Source: Fistularia commersonii (lineage: Eukaryota > Chordata > Actinopteri > Syngnathiformes > Fistulariidae). From it: a stretch of DNA of 64,000 nucleotides. Where the stretch lies: contig JBBMNZ010000009.1 of the NCBI GenBank assembly GCA_037954325.1, positions 9,592,001 through 9,656,000 on the forward strand. The letters are read 5' to 3'. Positions 29,101 through 41,600 of the stretch are shown one piece after another. Under the pieces are notes generated by a model. It did not search any database, was not told where the DNA came from, and saw nothing but the letters and a program-made list of their open reading frames with translations. A program made the translations under genes and the position numbers. Each line of letters opens with the position of its first letter. Position 1 is the first letter of the stretch.

Positions 29101-31200
29101 TATGAGATATATTATTTATCTTAATTATACTATTTTGAACAAACCAACCAAAACATTTCATGCAAGGACTCGCACTTTGCAAACAATAGTTACAGTTGAA
29201 ATTCTCTTCTATTATTATCATCAAAAATCGATCACTTATCAATTCAGAAACTACCCCAAACCCTGGAAAGTAAAGTTACATTTTCATTTGCATGAAGTTG
29301 AACTGCTTCCATCTGTGAAGGGGGGGAGGGGGGTAGTAATGACCAGCACACCTGGTTCTGCACACCCTGTGGCAGATTTACAATTCTGAACGCCTCCGGT
29401 CTTGACATGGTCACGAAGGTGAGTCGAGCCCAGCACACCTAGGAATCATTTGGTTACGTGGAACCACAGAAAAATGATTTCACCTAATATTTGAACACCA
29501 TTCAAAAATAGATATAACAGTATCGTTTAGTTTGTAAGTTCATATTTCATGTGAACGCACATTCGGGCTGCACGTCCTCCAAGTCGTAATCCAAACCTAC
29601 CCTAAAAATGGGACACGCGCAAACAAAAATGGAAAAAAAAAAGGTTGGATATTTTTTACATGAATGCCCGAGCGTGCTGTGCTGGGTTGTAATGAACCCG
29701 TGGCTCTCTGCGCCGAGGTCACGCGCAGGGAACCGGCACAGGACGAGCCCTGGAGGAGCTGCGGCTCCTGAACCAGCTGTGTCTGACAGCAGTTTGGTCA
29801 CGCGGACAACTTTCCCTCTCCTCTGCACGGCCACATCCCGGGGACGGCGGGCACGTAACGGAGAGGCTGTGAAGCATCCCAAACGGCTCCGGAACAGACC
29901 GTTTGGTCAAGACCAAGACAAGAAGAGAAGCTGGAATAAGGTCGATGGGCCGATGGTTGGACTCCTCGGCTGAAATATCCATTTCCACTAAGTGTGAACT
30001 GGAACCGGTGACTCAAATCCACCATGCAAAGGATCAAACAGCAGTTAAAACCACCCTGAGCCAGCTTTAGGTTTCAATCAAGCAGAGTTAGAACAGTAAA
30101 TGGATTTTTTTTTTTTTGCCCACACTGGCAATCCCCATACCGTCACCCACTTTTTTAATCTCCAAGATGGAAAAATGAAAAAACACAAAGAAAACCCCAA
30201 GTAATTGTGATGAATCATCAGGCTGCAAATTCTCACAAGGACGGAGAAGGAACACACGCTTTTCCCAGCATGCACGTACACATGGACACATTTTTTTGCT
30301 GAGAGTCTATAAATATGTAAACATGGCTCCATAATATATGATATTATCAGATTACCAAATTCACCACATGATGTTATTATGTTTTAAGTTATACTGTAAG
30401 TCATTACGTTTTCTTTGTTGCCAAAAAAAAATCCCCCAAAAGGAAACGTCATCATCTGTCTGTCCAATAAGATATAGATCTGGGATTTTATTTTCCCCCG
30501 GCATAAAAAAGTCCTGTGAAATATGTTTCACCAAAAGTCAAATTGCTATTCACGTTGCATGCACAGGGGTCAGTAACAGTAACATTTATCAATAGACAGT
30601 AAAGGGTCAAGCATCAACTGTCTCTTGATTAATGTTTTTAAGCCGCCTCCTATTACATACATATGGATGAAGATACAAATCCAATACAAACTCAACCTTG
30701 TGACCAATGCACAAGTATATAGGAATACACTCATTGCACTATTATGTAATAACTGCCGATGAAATCACATATGTTCTATTCTTCATGTAATAACAATAAG
30801 CCCACAATGTAATAAGTGCTTGCACATAATGCAATAAGTTATCATAAACTTGCTTGGAATCACTTTTGAACAAAAGACTACAATCTGAATTATAATTCGG
30901 TTGCATCCCATTACAAGTTTTATTGGTTACAAAGTTCAATGATGTGAGATTTATTGGTCAATAAAAACTATTGTTTAATTGATTATATTACATTAACAAT
31001 AGAATAATGAGGAGATTACTGGTAATTATTCCTTTATTGGCTTGTAACTGCAACTACAAAACGCATTGGTTTCAGTTCAGTACTGGGACTTTTTTTGTGT
31101 AATAAATGTAAAATCCTAGATTAGAATGACTGAATACAGCAGCTCTGCATGTCTGCTGCCATAGAAAGACTCAATAAAAGCAACTTGAATATAGTCCTAC

Positions 31201-31343
31201 CTGTGCTTCTCACAGTCTTCTGCAGAGTGAATAAAGTGGGGAAGGGGTCTCAGTTCAAGAGGTCATGACGCGTTCTGATGCTTTGTCTCCCGCACTGGCA
31301 GCTCCCGGTCCTCGGCCCAAAAAAACAAAACAGCTTCCTTGTA
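31201..31343 (-). other. tnc: tnc non-coding exon 1
   Basis: A clean splice donor GAAGCACAG|GTAGGAC sits at 31201/31200 on the minus strand. A TATA box lies about 25-30 bp upstream of the inferred start near 31343. Human TNC likewise has an untranslated first exon and a TATA promoter. The exon contains one very short upstream open frame (31255-31266, Met-Thr-Ser-stop). The exact start site is inferred. Confidence 0.7.
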
Positions 31344-31365
31344 CCTTTCGGCTCGGCTCTCGCCG

Positions 31366-31375
31366 CTCTTATAGC
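31366..31375 (-). promoter_or_regulatory. tnc: TATA box of tnc
   Basis: The minus strand reads AGCTATAAGAGC; the TATAAG core is at 31368-31373. It lies about 170 bp upstream of the exon 1 donor, the spacing expected for a first exon of about 143 bp. Confidence 0.7.
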
Positions 31376-31403
31376 TGTCTGCGCTGCCCGAGTGGAAGGC
31401 AAG

Positions 31404-31474
31404 AGAGTGAGGGAGAGAGAGAGAGAGAAAAAGAGAGAGGAAGGGGGGTGAGGGGGGAGAAAGAGGGGGAGTAA
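31404..31474. repeat. Polypurine (GA-rich) tract upstream of the tnc promoter
   Basis: About 70 bp of almost pure G and A (GAGAGAGAGA, then GGAAGGGGGG and GGAGAAAGAGGGGG), beginning about 30 bp upstream of the TATA box. On the gene strand it is a CT tract of the kind found in GAGA-type promoters. Confidence 0.8.
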
Positions 31475-31479
31475 ATATC

Positions 31480-34130
31480 TGTTAGAGTGTGAGGAGTGTT
31501 TAGGTCAGAACCTCATTGCTTCAACCCTAACCCTTAAATAGCCACCACCACCCCCACCTCCATCCATCCTCCCTCCTCTGTAACTAATGGATGCTGCTGC
31601 AGTTTAAATGAGATGCCAGTGTTCCCGGGAGTCATGACAGAGCGCGCTTGTGGTCGTGACGGAAAATGAGAGGGGTAATACAGGAATGAGAGGAAATTGC
31701 CGACAGACAGCAGACGGCGAGCTCCCTGGGTATTAACTTTGCAATGATGAGTTTCCCCAATGCAATTAAAACATCAGGGGAAAAAAAAAAAAAAAATCAT
31801 CACTCACTAATCGGTCCCCCACATCCACGTCCGAGTCAGTTCACACTGATTTGGGCGTCTCTCCTCAACCCTGTCATAAAGATGGATATCAACATGACAA
31901 CGGGGAGATTATTTTTTTTTGCTTCCTCTCTCAAGGGGAATGGATTCCCCCAAAGTGAGACCTCACATCCAATAAAAAGCTGAGAGACTAAAAAAAAAAA
32001 AACAGAAAAAAGGGTAAGACAGTGAACTGTAATTCCTGAAGGAAATGTTTCCGTGCACAGGCACACTCATTCCCAGCTCAGATGTGGTCACATTTTCATA
32101 AATTCACCAGATGGGACGAGCGGGAAACAGAAACTCTCTTGACTCCAGCGTCCAGCCATCTTGGACGGCCGTAGAGGTCGTCTGGAAGAGAGTGTGCGCT
32201 AACGTTTTGTAGTCTGTCGCAAATGTGAATATAAAAACCTGTGAGACCACTTCAAGAGCGACTGGGGAATCAGGCTACCTGCCGCCATACGGAGCCAGAT
32301 TCCTCATGGTTAATCTTAATATGATTAAATGGGGATGAGGCCAGCTTAAATGTTTAAAGGGAGTCTGTGAGACAAGATACTTAGTACTTACTTAACAATT
32401 TTGTTTGGGTGAATGGACAATACATGTAAAAAAAGAAAAAGGACAAATGGATGAGGATGTATTATTCCAATTTCAGATAAGGGGAGCAATTTTTAGAGGA
32501 TTTCTGTGATTTAATAATTATTTTGCTACTGATATAACAATATTGTCTTTAACTTGGAGAAAAAAAAAAAAAAACAAAAGTAACTGAAAAAGGCGAGTAT
32601 GGGTGGTGACATGGGCCTGGAAAGAGTGCAATGGAATTAAATGCATTAATGAAAAACTTTTTTTTGAATATGAGATCAACTTATCCTCACCTGTGGATTT
32701 ACTTGTAAAAAGATAAATATAAAACAGTGAAAAAATTTCCAACGTATTAAGCAAAGACAATGATAAATGAAATAAATACATCTAATAGCTGCAGAGTTGT
32801 TTTCTTTAAATCAAACTGTCAGATTAATACGTGGAAATAACAAAACCCTGGTGATGAGACAACAGATAAAGCAGATTTGTCATCTTTCAACCAAGGCTCG
32901 CAAACGTGGGCCAACAAGACCAGAAACCAGAAAAAAAACACACCATGGAACGACTCCGCGCTTCACCTTCTCCTAATGTTAAGCAGGACATACATTCACT
33001 GCACGGAAGCAGATGCTCAAGTGGGTCCACTCGTACCGCAAAATATCCACTCATGAAAGTCTGTCACCGTTCATCAAATCAAATTCTCTGGCGAGCCTTG
33101 GAGGACCCCGGGGATCCCAGCTCACAGAGACTCCTGGAGAATGAGAAAATGTGGGCGGAACAAAGTAAATAGGTCACACTGTGAACCCCATTAATTTAAG
33201 ACAGCACATGTGTTTCACATGTACGGCTCGCTGCAGTATTACTCAGGCTGCGGAGGCACAAACCGCTTCAAAACGGAACTGCTGCAACAATAAACACTGC
33301 AACAAGACGGTCGGGAAAGATGTTTGTGATGTTGCGCTATGTAACAAGGCTGCACTACTGAATTTACTGCTCTTCACATCTGCCTGCGTGTAAACGGCCC
33401 TGTTTGGACATGGACCAGAATGTCTATTTGATTTTATCTAGAGTATGATACTATTGTCATTTCCTCTTTGTGGCTTTGAGGATATGAGTATGTATGAAAA
33501 CAGATATTTAATTGTGCCTTTCATTGTTTGTATGTAAACTGCGTGAGGCGTCTCCCTGGCAACCCATACTTCACATGTGACCGTGTGCGGCCATTGCTTT
33601 GGTTAGTGAGTGTGTTGGTGTGTTAGCGAGGCAATTTGTTGTCATGCAAAATACCTATAAATGTACCACAAATACCACAGAAGAATATTTATATACACAG
33701 GAAGTTGTTTGTATATTGTTTGGATTCCAAAACAAAACAAAACAAGTGGATTCATAATTTTCAATCATTCTCAATGGAACCTGCTAATCCTGGCATAGAT
33801 GTAAACTACCATCCATGTTGATGTGGCAACCAACCAATTCATAGTCATCCGACAATGTTGGGAACGAAGAACTTGCTGTTACCGTGCATTTCATTTTTGT
33901 TGAAGTTTTGCTGAAGTGGAGGACAGAGTGAAAACAAATTAAAACACATGGAACTTGGAACTTGGAACTTGGATATTCTATGTATTGTAGTTGAGACCAG
34001 CTTCCCTCCATCTGATTGTTTCCTAGAAGTTCTATGTCCCTTGGGATATAAGTAGATTGAAAAGAATACTGTATATCAGTTATTAAACACTTTCCGAAGA
34101 TACACTCTTACAAAGATGCAAGTACAGTGA
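31480..34130. other. Intergenic DNA upstream of tnc
   Basis: Presumed distal 5' flank of tnc. It includes a CArG-like CCTTAAATAG at 31532-31541 and A-homopolymers at about 31780, 31990 and 32560. No gene or clear transposon is visible. Confidence 0.6.
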
Positions 34131-34139
34131 CGGCAGTTG

Positions 34140-34250
34140 GAAACGCCCGACAATCTGTTTGAACTGAAGAAGCCTCTCGGATGAGAGGTGAAATGTCTTT
34201 ACGGGAAGAGAATCAAGAACAGTTGCTAGGAGAACAAGATTTTATCAAGA
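34140..34250 (+). repeat. Dispersed repeat, copy 1
   Basis: Contains GAACTGAAGAAGCCTCTCGG then ATGAGAGGTGAAATGTCTTT and a CAGTTGCTAGGAG segment. It recurs about 1 kb downstream in the same orientation. Similar text is common in fish genomes, but I cannot assign the family. Confidence 0.7.
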
Positions 34251-35127
34251 ATTTACCATGAACTGGATGACTGAGAACCTCCACAGACAGCATTATTACT
34301 CAGTTGACATGGGCAACACATCATTGCCAATCTGCCAAACCTGCGTTCATTTTGATCTCCGCTAATACACCAACGTTTCTAGATTTCAATCGTAGGCCAG
34401 AGGTCAAAAGTGGGCCGAAAGCCACAGCTTCACATCCAGACCCTTATATTTTTCCTCTTTTTCCAAGGATAAACGATTTTTTTTTCTTTGGGCTTAATTT
34501 ACGATCCTAGCAGCACACCTGTAACTATGCAATGCACATTTCACTTCCAGCGGCAGGTGATCTGGGCCGACCGGGCAGGGCCTGCGGGGAATTCGTAAAA
34601 ACAGCAAAACAGATGTTAAGTTACGGCGTGTTTGTGTTGAGTTGGTGATATATAGTATTTCCATTTTAACTAAGAATTAATGTCGATATTCAGATTCTTT
34701 GAACATGTAACTGTTTACAATCTTCCCTTTGCAGAACATGTTACCACGGGTTACCTCCAGGGAGCGCTGCAGATGTCTCTTACTGTGTTGGATGAATGGA
34801 TTTGTGTCGCCAGTCAAAGATGTAGAAACAGCTGCTGTACTTTGGCTGGCATTTTATCTAGAGCGTATCTTCAGGAAGTGTTTAATGACAGATATACAGT
34901 GCTTTCTACTATCTGCTTTTCTACCAATATCCCAAAGGCGAAGAACATTCAGGAAAAAATCAGATGAATGCAAATTGGTCTCAACTAGAAGGTTAAGAAT
35001 ATGAAGGTTCTATCGGTTTTGTGTGCCCAAAGGAGATTTATAGGTTCGCTGGTAAATATCTGGCATTTATGTTTAACTTTTTATGCTGAATGTGGCCCTC
35101 CCTATGGTTATATTCAGAAACTCCCCA

Positions 35128-35232
35128 CAGTCCATTCGAACTGAAGACGCCTCTCGGATGAGAGGTGAAACGTTTTCAAGGGAAGAGAATCGAGTCCAGT
35201 TGCTACGAGTAGAAGATTTTGACAAGAGTAAT
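35128..35232 (+). repeat. Dispersed repeat, copy 2
   Basis: GAACTGAAGACGCCTCTCGG then ATGAGAGGTGAAACGTTTTC, aligning with the 34140-34250 copy with scattered mismatches. Confidence 0.7.
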
Positions 35233-36664
35233 TACACTGTTATGTCATTTGTCTGGAAACTTAACATGTCAACTTGAGTTGCGGGTTTTATGATCTTCTC
35301 TCTGTTTATGTCCTATCATGTCTTGTTCAGGTCATCCAGGTCTCAGTATGTTGTTTCTTTTTTTTTTTTCAACTCAAGGCATGCTTGCTACACAAAAAAT
35401 GTGACTAAATTAAAGTAGTGTGCTGTTATGGCTCTTTGTTATCTTTCTGATGACATGTTATTGGCCTGTATGTTCTTCTCAGCTTTTGTATGCATGATTT
35501 CAATTTCATCGCAATCAGGAGAGATCAGTTGCAGAGGCTCTAGATCACGTTTGGACGCGAGTATCATGTTGATTATGTAATAAGGATGAAACAGCGCTGA
35601 GTCCAACCAGTGATGGCCTTATCTGGAAATATCTGAACTTAATAATTATTTCATGAAGACAATAAAACTTGAAGAAGATTATTAGAATTAAAAAGATTCA
35701 TGTGCTGAAGATCATCATGCCAGACACTCAAAAGGCAAACAGCAGGTGTGACAGACATTCCTAGTCCGTCGTATATGTTAACTATGCAAACCCGATAGAG
35801 ACGCTGTAAATCATTAGACGGCCCTGCGACCGTCCGGCCCCTCGGGTAGTTTCTGTGTAATAGATGTTTCTGTGGCCTGCTGTGCTCCTATTGCTGGCTT
35901 GCAAACCACACAGATCCACCTCTTAGGCTTTGTTCTTAATAGATTTTGCGCAGATGTAATGTAATTACACAGTTAATACATTTGATAAAAGTCCACTGGC
36001 ACACACACACCACTGCTACTGTAAGAAAGTGTTTGTTATTATTGTGTGTGTTTGTGTTTGTGTATCTTAAACTACACACTATGCTCTCTCTTTGCTTGGA
36101 GGGCTTTGGAATTGTAAGTCGCAATGTTTTTTTTTTTAAATTAGTTTATCCATTGAATTTCCTTCCTCTGCGTAATATTTCCAGCTCATAAATATGGAAT
36201 GTACAACAGACACAAAAATAAAACGGCCGACTTATCGACTTGGACGCGTGACTGGAACTGGCGGTAATTCTGTGTATCTATTAGATGAATATTGTAAAGG
36301 GGTTGACAACTTTGTCACACATGACAAACATCAGGATGAGCTCCACTAACAATTATAGATCATTTATAAACGTTAACATCCCTTACCAGTTTTCTTTTTC
36401 ATCCTCTGCAACAGAAAGGTCAAAGAGAAGAGTTGACCTGGAACTTTTGTTGGTAGTCTGCTCATTCTTTTTCCCAGAAATGATAGCTAATTTCCCTGCG
36501 CCGCAGTTTATCTGACGCGCCGCCTGCTCGGGTTCTCTATAATCTCAATGGGCAGAAAATGAAAGTGTCTCGTGTCTGACCTTTTCGGGCAGGGTTGTAA
36601 TTATGGAGCTGCTTGGGTCAAGGCTGAACTGTTCACCTTCAAATGATGTCAGAGTGTTATCTTT

Positions 36665-36704
36665 ACACACACACACACACACATACACACACACACACAC
36701 GCAT
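36665..36704. repeat. (AC)n microsatellite
   Basis: Two adjacent AC runs separated by a single AT step. Confidence 0.9.
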
Positions 36705-37196
36705 AAAAGCATCACAGCACTTACATCCCTGCTGTTTTTCCATTCATATTTCGTACATGCAAAATATCCCTTTTCTATTCATTGACATCTTTCTTCGAGG
36801 ACGTAGTGCAGGCGGGGAGCTTTGGTTCTCTGGGGACCTTTTATGAGCCTCACGATATTTTCTTTCATATGTATACGATTACAGCAAAAGATGTTGATAT
36901 TAAACACAGCCAATTTTTTTAGATTAAGAGGAAAACATATGAAAAAGTAATCAACCTAAAGTCAAGCGTCTCTGGGAGAACACAGCTTTCCCGTCATGCT
37001 TGACTCAACTTCTCATGGATGGCTTTATATGGCTTCCAGAAGTTATTTTATTTTGAAAAAAAATGAGAATATAAGGCAGTGGAGGACTTCAATTAATTTG
37101 ATTTCTCAGTATTTTATTGTCATAATCATCCTTTTCAGTTTTCTTAATAAACTCTTTGGGTGAGTCTTTTTCTCAGACCTCACTTGAAAAATGCTG

Positions 37197-37279
37197 ATAA
37201 AATAAAATAAAATAAAATAAAATAAAATAAAATAAAATAATTAATTAAAATAAAATAAAATAAATTAAATTAAATTAAA
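37197..37279. repeat. (AAAAT)n array
   Basis: About 80 bp of AAAAT pentamers with a TTAATT interruption near 37240, then AAATT units. Confidence 0.95.
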
Positions 37280-38009
37280 TCCTAGATTCCAAAAAAATGG
37301 GCTGCCTCTGAGAGAGAATTAAACCCATAGGGCATTTTAGGTAGGGCAGTGGTCATCTTCCTGCATACAGATGAAGAAGTGTAAATGATAACATCCCTTT
37401 AATTACACTTCAATGTGAGACTGCTGTAGAACGCCTGTCATTTAGTCTGTTTGTTTTCTATCCAGACATAAATGTGTTGAAATATTTACATGGATTCTGT
37501 TTAATTATGCAGCTTCTGCTACATTTTGGATGAATGGCAAGAAGCTTTAAAGCAGGAGTTGCAGATTCTACTTGATCTTTGCTAAAGAGTACACCCGAAA
37601 AAAAATCTGCAGTTTCCTCAAATAAAGTGGACGCAGTGGAGAGAACCTCAGCAGACATGTCTAAAAGTTTGCACTCTAGAGTGAAAACTTGAGCAAAAAC
37701 AGCACAACATCATGAATTCTACTTTTCTTCAATGTCGTAAAGTACATGAACATTCACCGCAGGCCGTTCTAGCTTTATAGCCAATAATCCAGATGGTTGA
37801 AAATGTCATAATCCATCCAATGATAAAAGACAAATTAACACAAATCGGTCATCATGCAACATCCTGGTAGGGGGCGGGGCGAGGGTTTGGGCATAGGTGT
37901 GTGTGTGTGTGTGAGGGGTCAAGCTATTTTACTGTGGTTGTAGAAAACACAGAAGATGAGTACAGGATGCTTGAAAACACTGCTTATAATGTATATTTAT
38001 GTGTATATA

Positions 38010-38583
38010 CAGTGGGGAGAACAAGTATTTGATACACTGCTGATTTTTCAGCTTTTCCCACTTGCAAAGCATGTAGAGGTCTGTCATTTTTATCAAAGGT
38101 AGCCAAGCCAGTCTCCAGATCGGAATATGAAAGTCCATATTGCCCAGCGACTTCCCCCGAAACCTGAAGGATCTGGACAGATCTGTATGGAGGAGTGGAA
38201 CAACCGCCCTGCTGCAGTTTGTAGAAACCGGGTCAAGAACAACAGGAAACATCTGATTCTCTGTAGTTGCCAACAAAGGTTTCTGAACCAAATATTAAGT
38301 TCTGTTTTTCTGATGTATCAAATACTTATGTCATGCAATAAAATGCAAATGAACTACTTAAAAAGTCATACAATGTGTTTTTCTGGATTTTTGAAGAGAA
38401 GATTGATTTTTTTTCAGTTTTTTTAAGAAGAAGAAAAGAGAAGAAGTGTTTTTCTGGATTTTTGTTTAAGATTTTGTCACCCACAGTTGAAGAGTACCTT
38501 TGATAAATGCAAACCTCTAAATGCTTTGGAAGTGGGAAAAGCTGAAAAATCAACAACGTATCAAATACTTGTTCTCCCCACTG
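38010..38583. mobile_element. Internally deleted Tc1/mariner element
   Basis: Terminal repeats CAGTGGGGAGAACAAGTATT (from 38010, preceded by TA) and its complement AATACTTGTTCTCCCCACTG (ending 38583). Inner subterminal repeats AGCTTTTCCCACTTGCAAAG and TTTGGAAGTGGGAAAAGCT also pair. The ~570 bp interior keeps scraps of the transposase region but no open frame, and a TTCTGGATTTTTG segment occurs twice (38381 and 38453). Confidence 0.9.
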
Positions 38584-38592
38584 CATATGTGT

Positions 38593-38594
<2 letters not shown>

Positions 38595-38629
<35 letters not shown>
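38595..38629. repeat. (AC)n microsatellite
   Basis: About 17 AC units starting a few bases after the right end of the Tc1/mariner element. Confidence 0.95.
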
Positions 38630-38639
38630 ATAATGTTGA

Positions 38640-41600
38640 GCTAAAATTGAAAAGAATCATTTTTTTTTTTCTTTGTTTCAAGAATATCAAGAACAAAATG
38701 AAAACTTTTTTTTAGAAAATAAGCTTTCCTGATACGTTGCACACTCATACACACAGAAAAGAGACACTGTTTTGGGGGAACTTTGTGATTTCCTGTTTTA
38801 CTTTGAAAGAGTTCTTGTACATTGATTCTGGTTTAACTCCCTGCTTTCACCCATGTGTTTTCCCTCTCAGTTTTCTGATGATGGCCTGAGTCTCAGTAGA
38901 GACATCAGCCTCCCTGTCGCCTCTCGACTCTACTTCCTTTCTGCCTTCATACTGCAAAGCTGTCTCTCGTTTTTGCGGCTTGCTGAAGGATGTCGTTTTT
39001 TGGCTTCCCTGTTTCCGTCTGTTTGACTTCCAGTGTTTTTTTCAGTAAAGCTTCTGGTTTAGTCTCATGTTGTTTGTGTTAGCCCGGACTCAATGATTAC
39101 GCCGTTTATTTTGGATGTCCTTCTTACCATGCCTCTCCTTGTTTCTGCATCGGGGTTTCTTCCCGCCTCAGCTCAGCTCAGCCAGACACTCTGAAACAGA
39201 GGCAGCAGAGATTCTACATGACGGGACAGAAGACAAACACATTTTTCTCATAGACATTAACAACGGCACACGCGACTTTCAGCTGTAGTGATGAAAATGT
39301 CAATTCCAGGTAACTTGTAATATGACTAAAAAAATTGAAAACAGCTTTGGGATGGCAAGAATCCAATGTACACACCCAATGCAATATAGCATCAAATTTG
39401 TGACCGAAAAAACCCAACGAGTGCTCAACAAGAGGGTGTGAGGTCCAGCTACGCTGTCTGAGGTCATTTCAATGTCAAATCTGGCCCCTCGGGCGACCTG
39501 GGTTGGGGTATGTGAACCCCTTTGCTCATCTCACATTGAGCCTTTGGGTTTTCCATGGGATCCAACTGCTTCCGTATCCTGTTCGTTGACAAAAACATCC
39601 CTTTGAGTAGAGAGGTGTGTTTGAGCAGTAGCATGTACTTCATCCGACTAGGCAGGAAGTAACACATACGGTCACTCCGATTTCTTTTTTACACCACCCA
39701 TGGAAGAGTTTTGTTCTGTTAATCCCACTAGAAATCTGAAATGAACTTAGGTGGACCTGTGCAGTTTGCCTCCAGGATTAGGATTTCCAAATTCCAGTGT
39801 TTCACTTCAGCCCAGCGATGTATTATAATATTGCTGTGATTTTTCGGACGGATCTATATTTTGTTTACAGCAGAACAAAAGAGATACATTGAAACGACTG
39901 GCCAGCGGTGTACCGTGGGTTATTTTTGCCGCTAATATCAACAAAATAAATACCAATGATACGATGTGCCGGAAAACACGACGGTTCCAGACCAACAAAG
40001 TCTTACAGAGACACAAAGGAGAGCTGAAGGTAGAGAGATGCAGCGCAGGATCACCATCAGAGGAGAAGACATTGAACAGAGCAGCGACGTCAACACTCAC
40101 GCAAACATGAACTAATTTGGCCGTGGAGTCTTTACGGTTCCGCCCCAAGCTGCTTCTAGGGTTTGCCAGTCTGTCTGCTGGAAGCTTCAGATTGCAGTTA
40201 CAACTGCACGACACTACACACCCTGAACTCGCTGTCTCTTTGTTTTCTTGGTGTGGCAGCTCTAATGAGCTTGTGCTCTTTGCAGATTAGCGATCTGCAC
40301 ATTGAGGCATTGGTTGGGGGATTAGAGTGGCCACGGTGAACAATCTGGATTGAATGTGACCCTTTCGTTTTGACCAGCTTTGTTTGGATGGGTGCTGATT
40401 TTCTGGTGCATAAAGGGGGAAAATCAAAGCTTAGCATCAACTGGTGGAGATGTTAAAATTAATATCCTTAATTTCAGCGATCTATGTTTGCCATTTTTTG
40501 GTATCATCCTAGTGAATACAAAATTTCAGATTTCTAGCTTGGGGGTGCAGAAATGAGACCCCGGCAGATCCCGTAAGCAGGATGAAATATATCGACAAGA
40601 AACAGGTGGGATATTCTTTCCAATTTTCTCTCAATGATACATCTTAACCATGTATATGTCATTTTGACTTGACTTCCCAACTTTCAGGGTTTTTTTTTCA
40701 TGCTGTTCAGAAGGTGGTGCCATTTCGCCACCTGTTGTCGACACAAATTCGTCTATGGCTCCTTTAAAATTAGACTCAAAATTTAAAAAATAGACATATT
40801 ATTGCATTATAATCTGCAGCTCTATGACAGACTACCACCAACATTAAATCTCCTTGTGAGCACGGGATTTGAACAGAACAGGAAATTATGCCACACTGAA
40901 CACCTCCAACTGACTCACTATAAAAAAAATAAATAATAAAAAAAAACTAAATTTGAATTAAATTAAATTAAATTGACTTATTTCTCGTGACCCTTTATTG
41001 AGAACGGCAACGCTGGTGACACTTTGATTTTATTCTAGTCTTTGCTGTGCTGGCAGAATCAGACTGATGTCTCCAAACCCCCGGACGTAATGGCCAGATG
41101 GCTTTTCATCCAACAAATTGACTCGGGGTTTCGAGGACAAGCCATACATGTTTTCCCAGAGAGCGCCCAAAAAGCCCCGACAGACAGAAATCTAAGGGAG
41201 GGACAGACAAACGGCGTGAATGTTTGGCCTCTGATATCGGACGGCGCCTCAGTACCAGGGTCCCAGTTGGCGTTTACATTGCCGCATTAGAGCATAATCC
41301 TCCGCTGGATGTCACTGACATTCCTGCGAACTGCCAACTTCCTGAGCCCTGATAGAAAGAGTCCATGGAGCAGCAAAAGCTTGGATATTTAATACATTGT
41401 TAAGTAGTTCTGAGTCAATCATGCGACATTTTCAAAAAATGTAAGGTTAGGGTTATCGTTTAAATTATTCAAAGTCACTGCTGTCTTACACCTCACCGCA
41501 AACCTTATTGGTAGAAAAATTTTCGATTCTGACGTCTTTGGAATATCTGATTATCTGTCAAACTTTTTAATCCTTTTTTTTTAAACAATGTAATTAGTTA

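Larger units (their letters stand above)
21992..31200 (-). other. tnc intron 1
   Basis: A 9.2 kb intron with no coding exon I can support. It holds a nested pair of LINE fragments (24480-25606), a tRNA-like SINE (about 26166-26418), a retroelement-like tail and SINE fragment (28868-29100), and a CG-rich patch near 29680-29920. About 22.0-24.4 kb, 26.4-28.8 kb and 30.0-31.1 kb show only anonymous AT-rich sequence. Confidence 0.8.
35240..38000. other. Intergenic DNA
   Basis: AT-rich sequence with an (AC)n run at 36665-36704 and an AAAAT array at 37197-37279. No coding or RNA gene signal. Confidence 0.65.
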
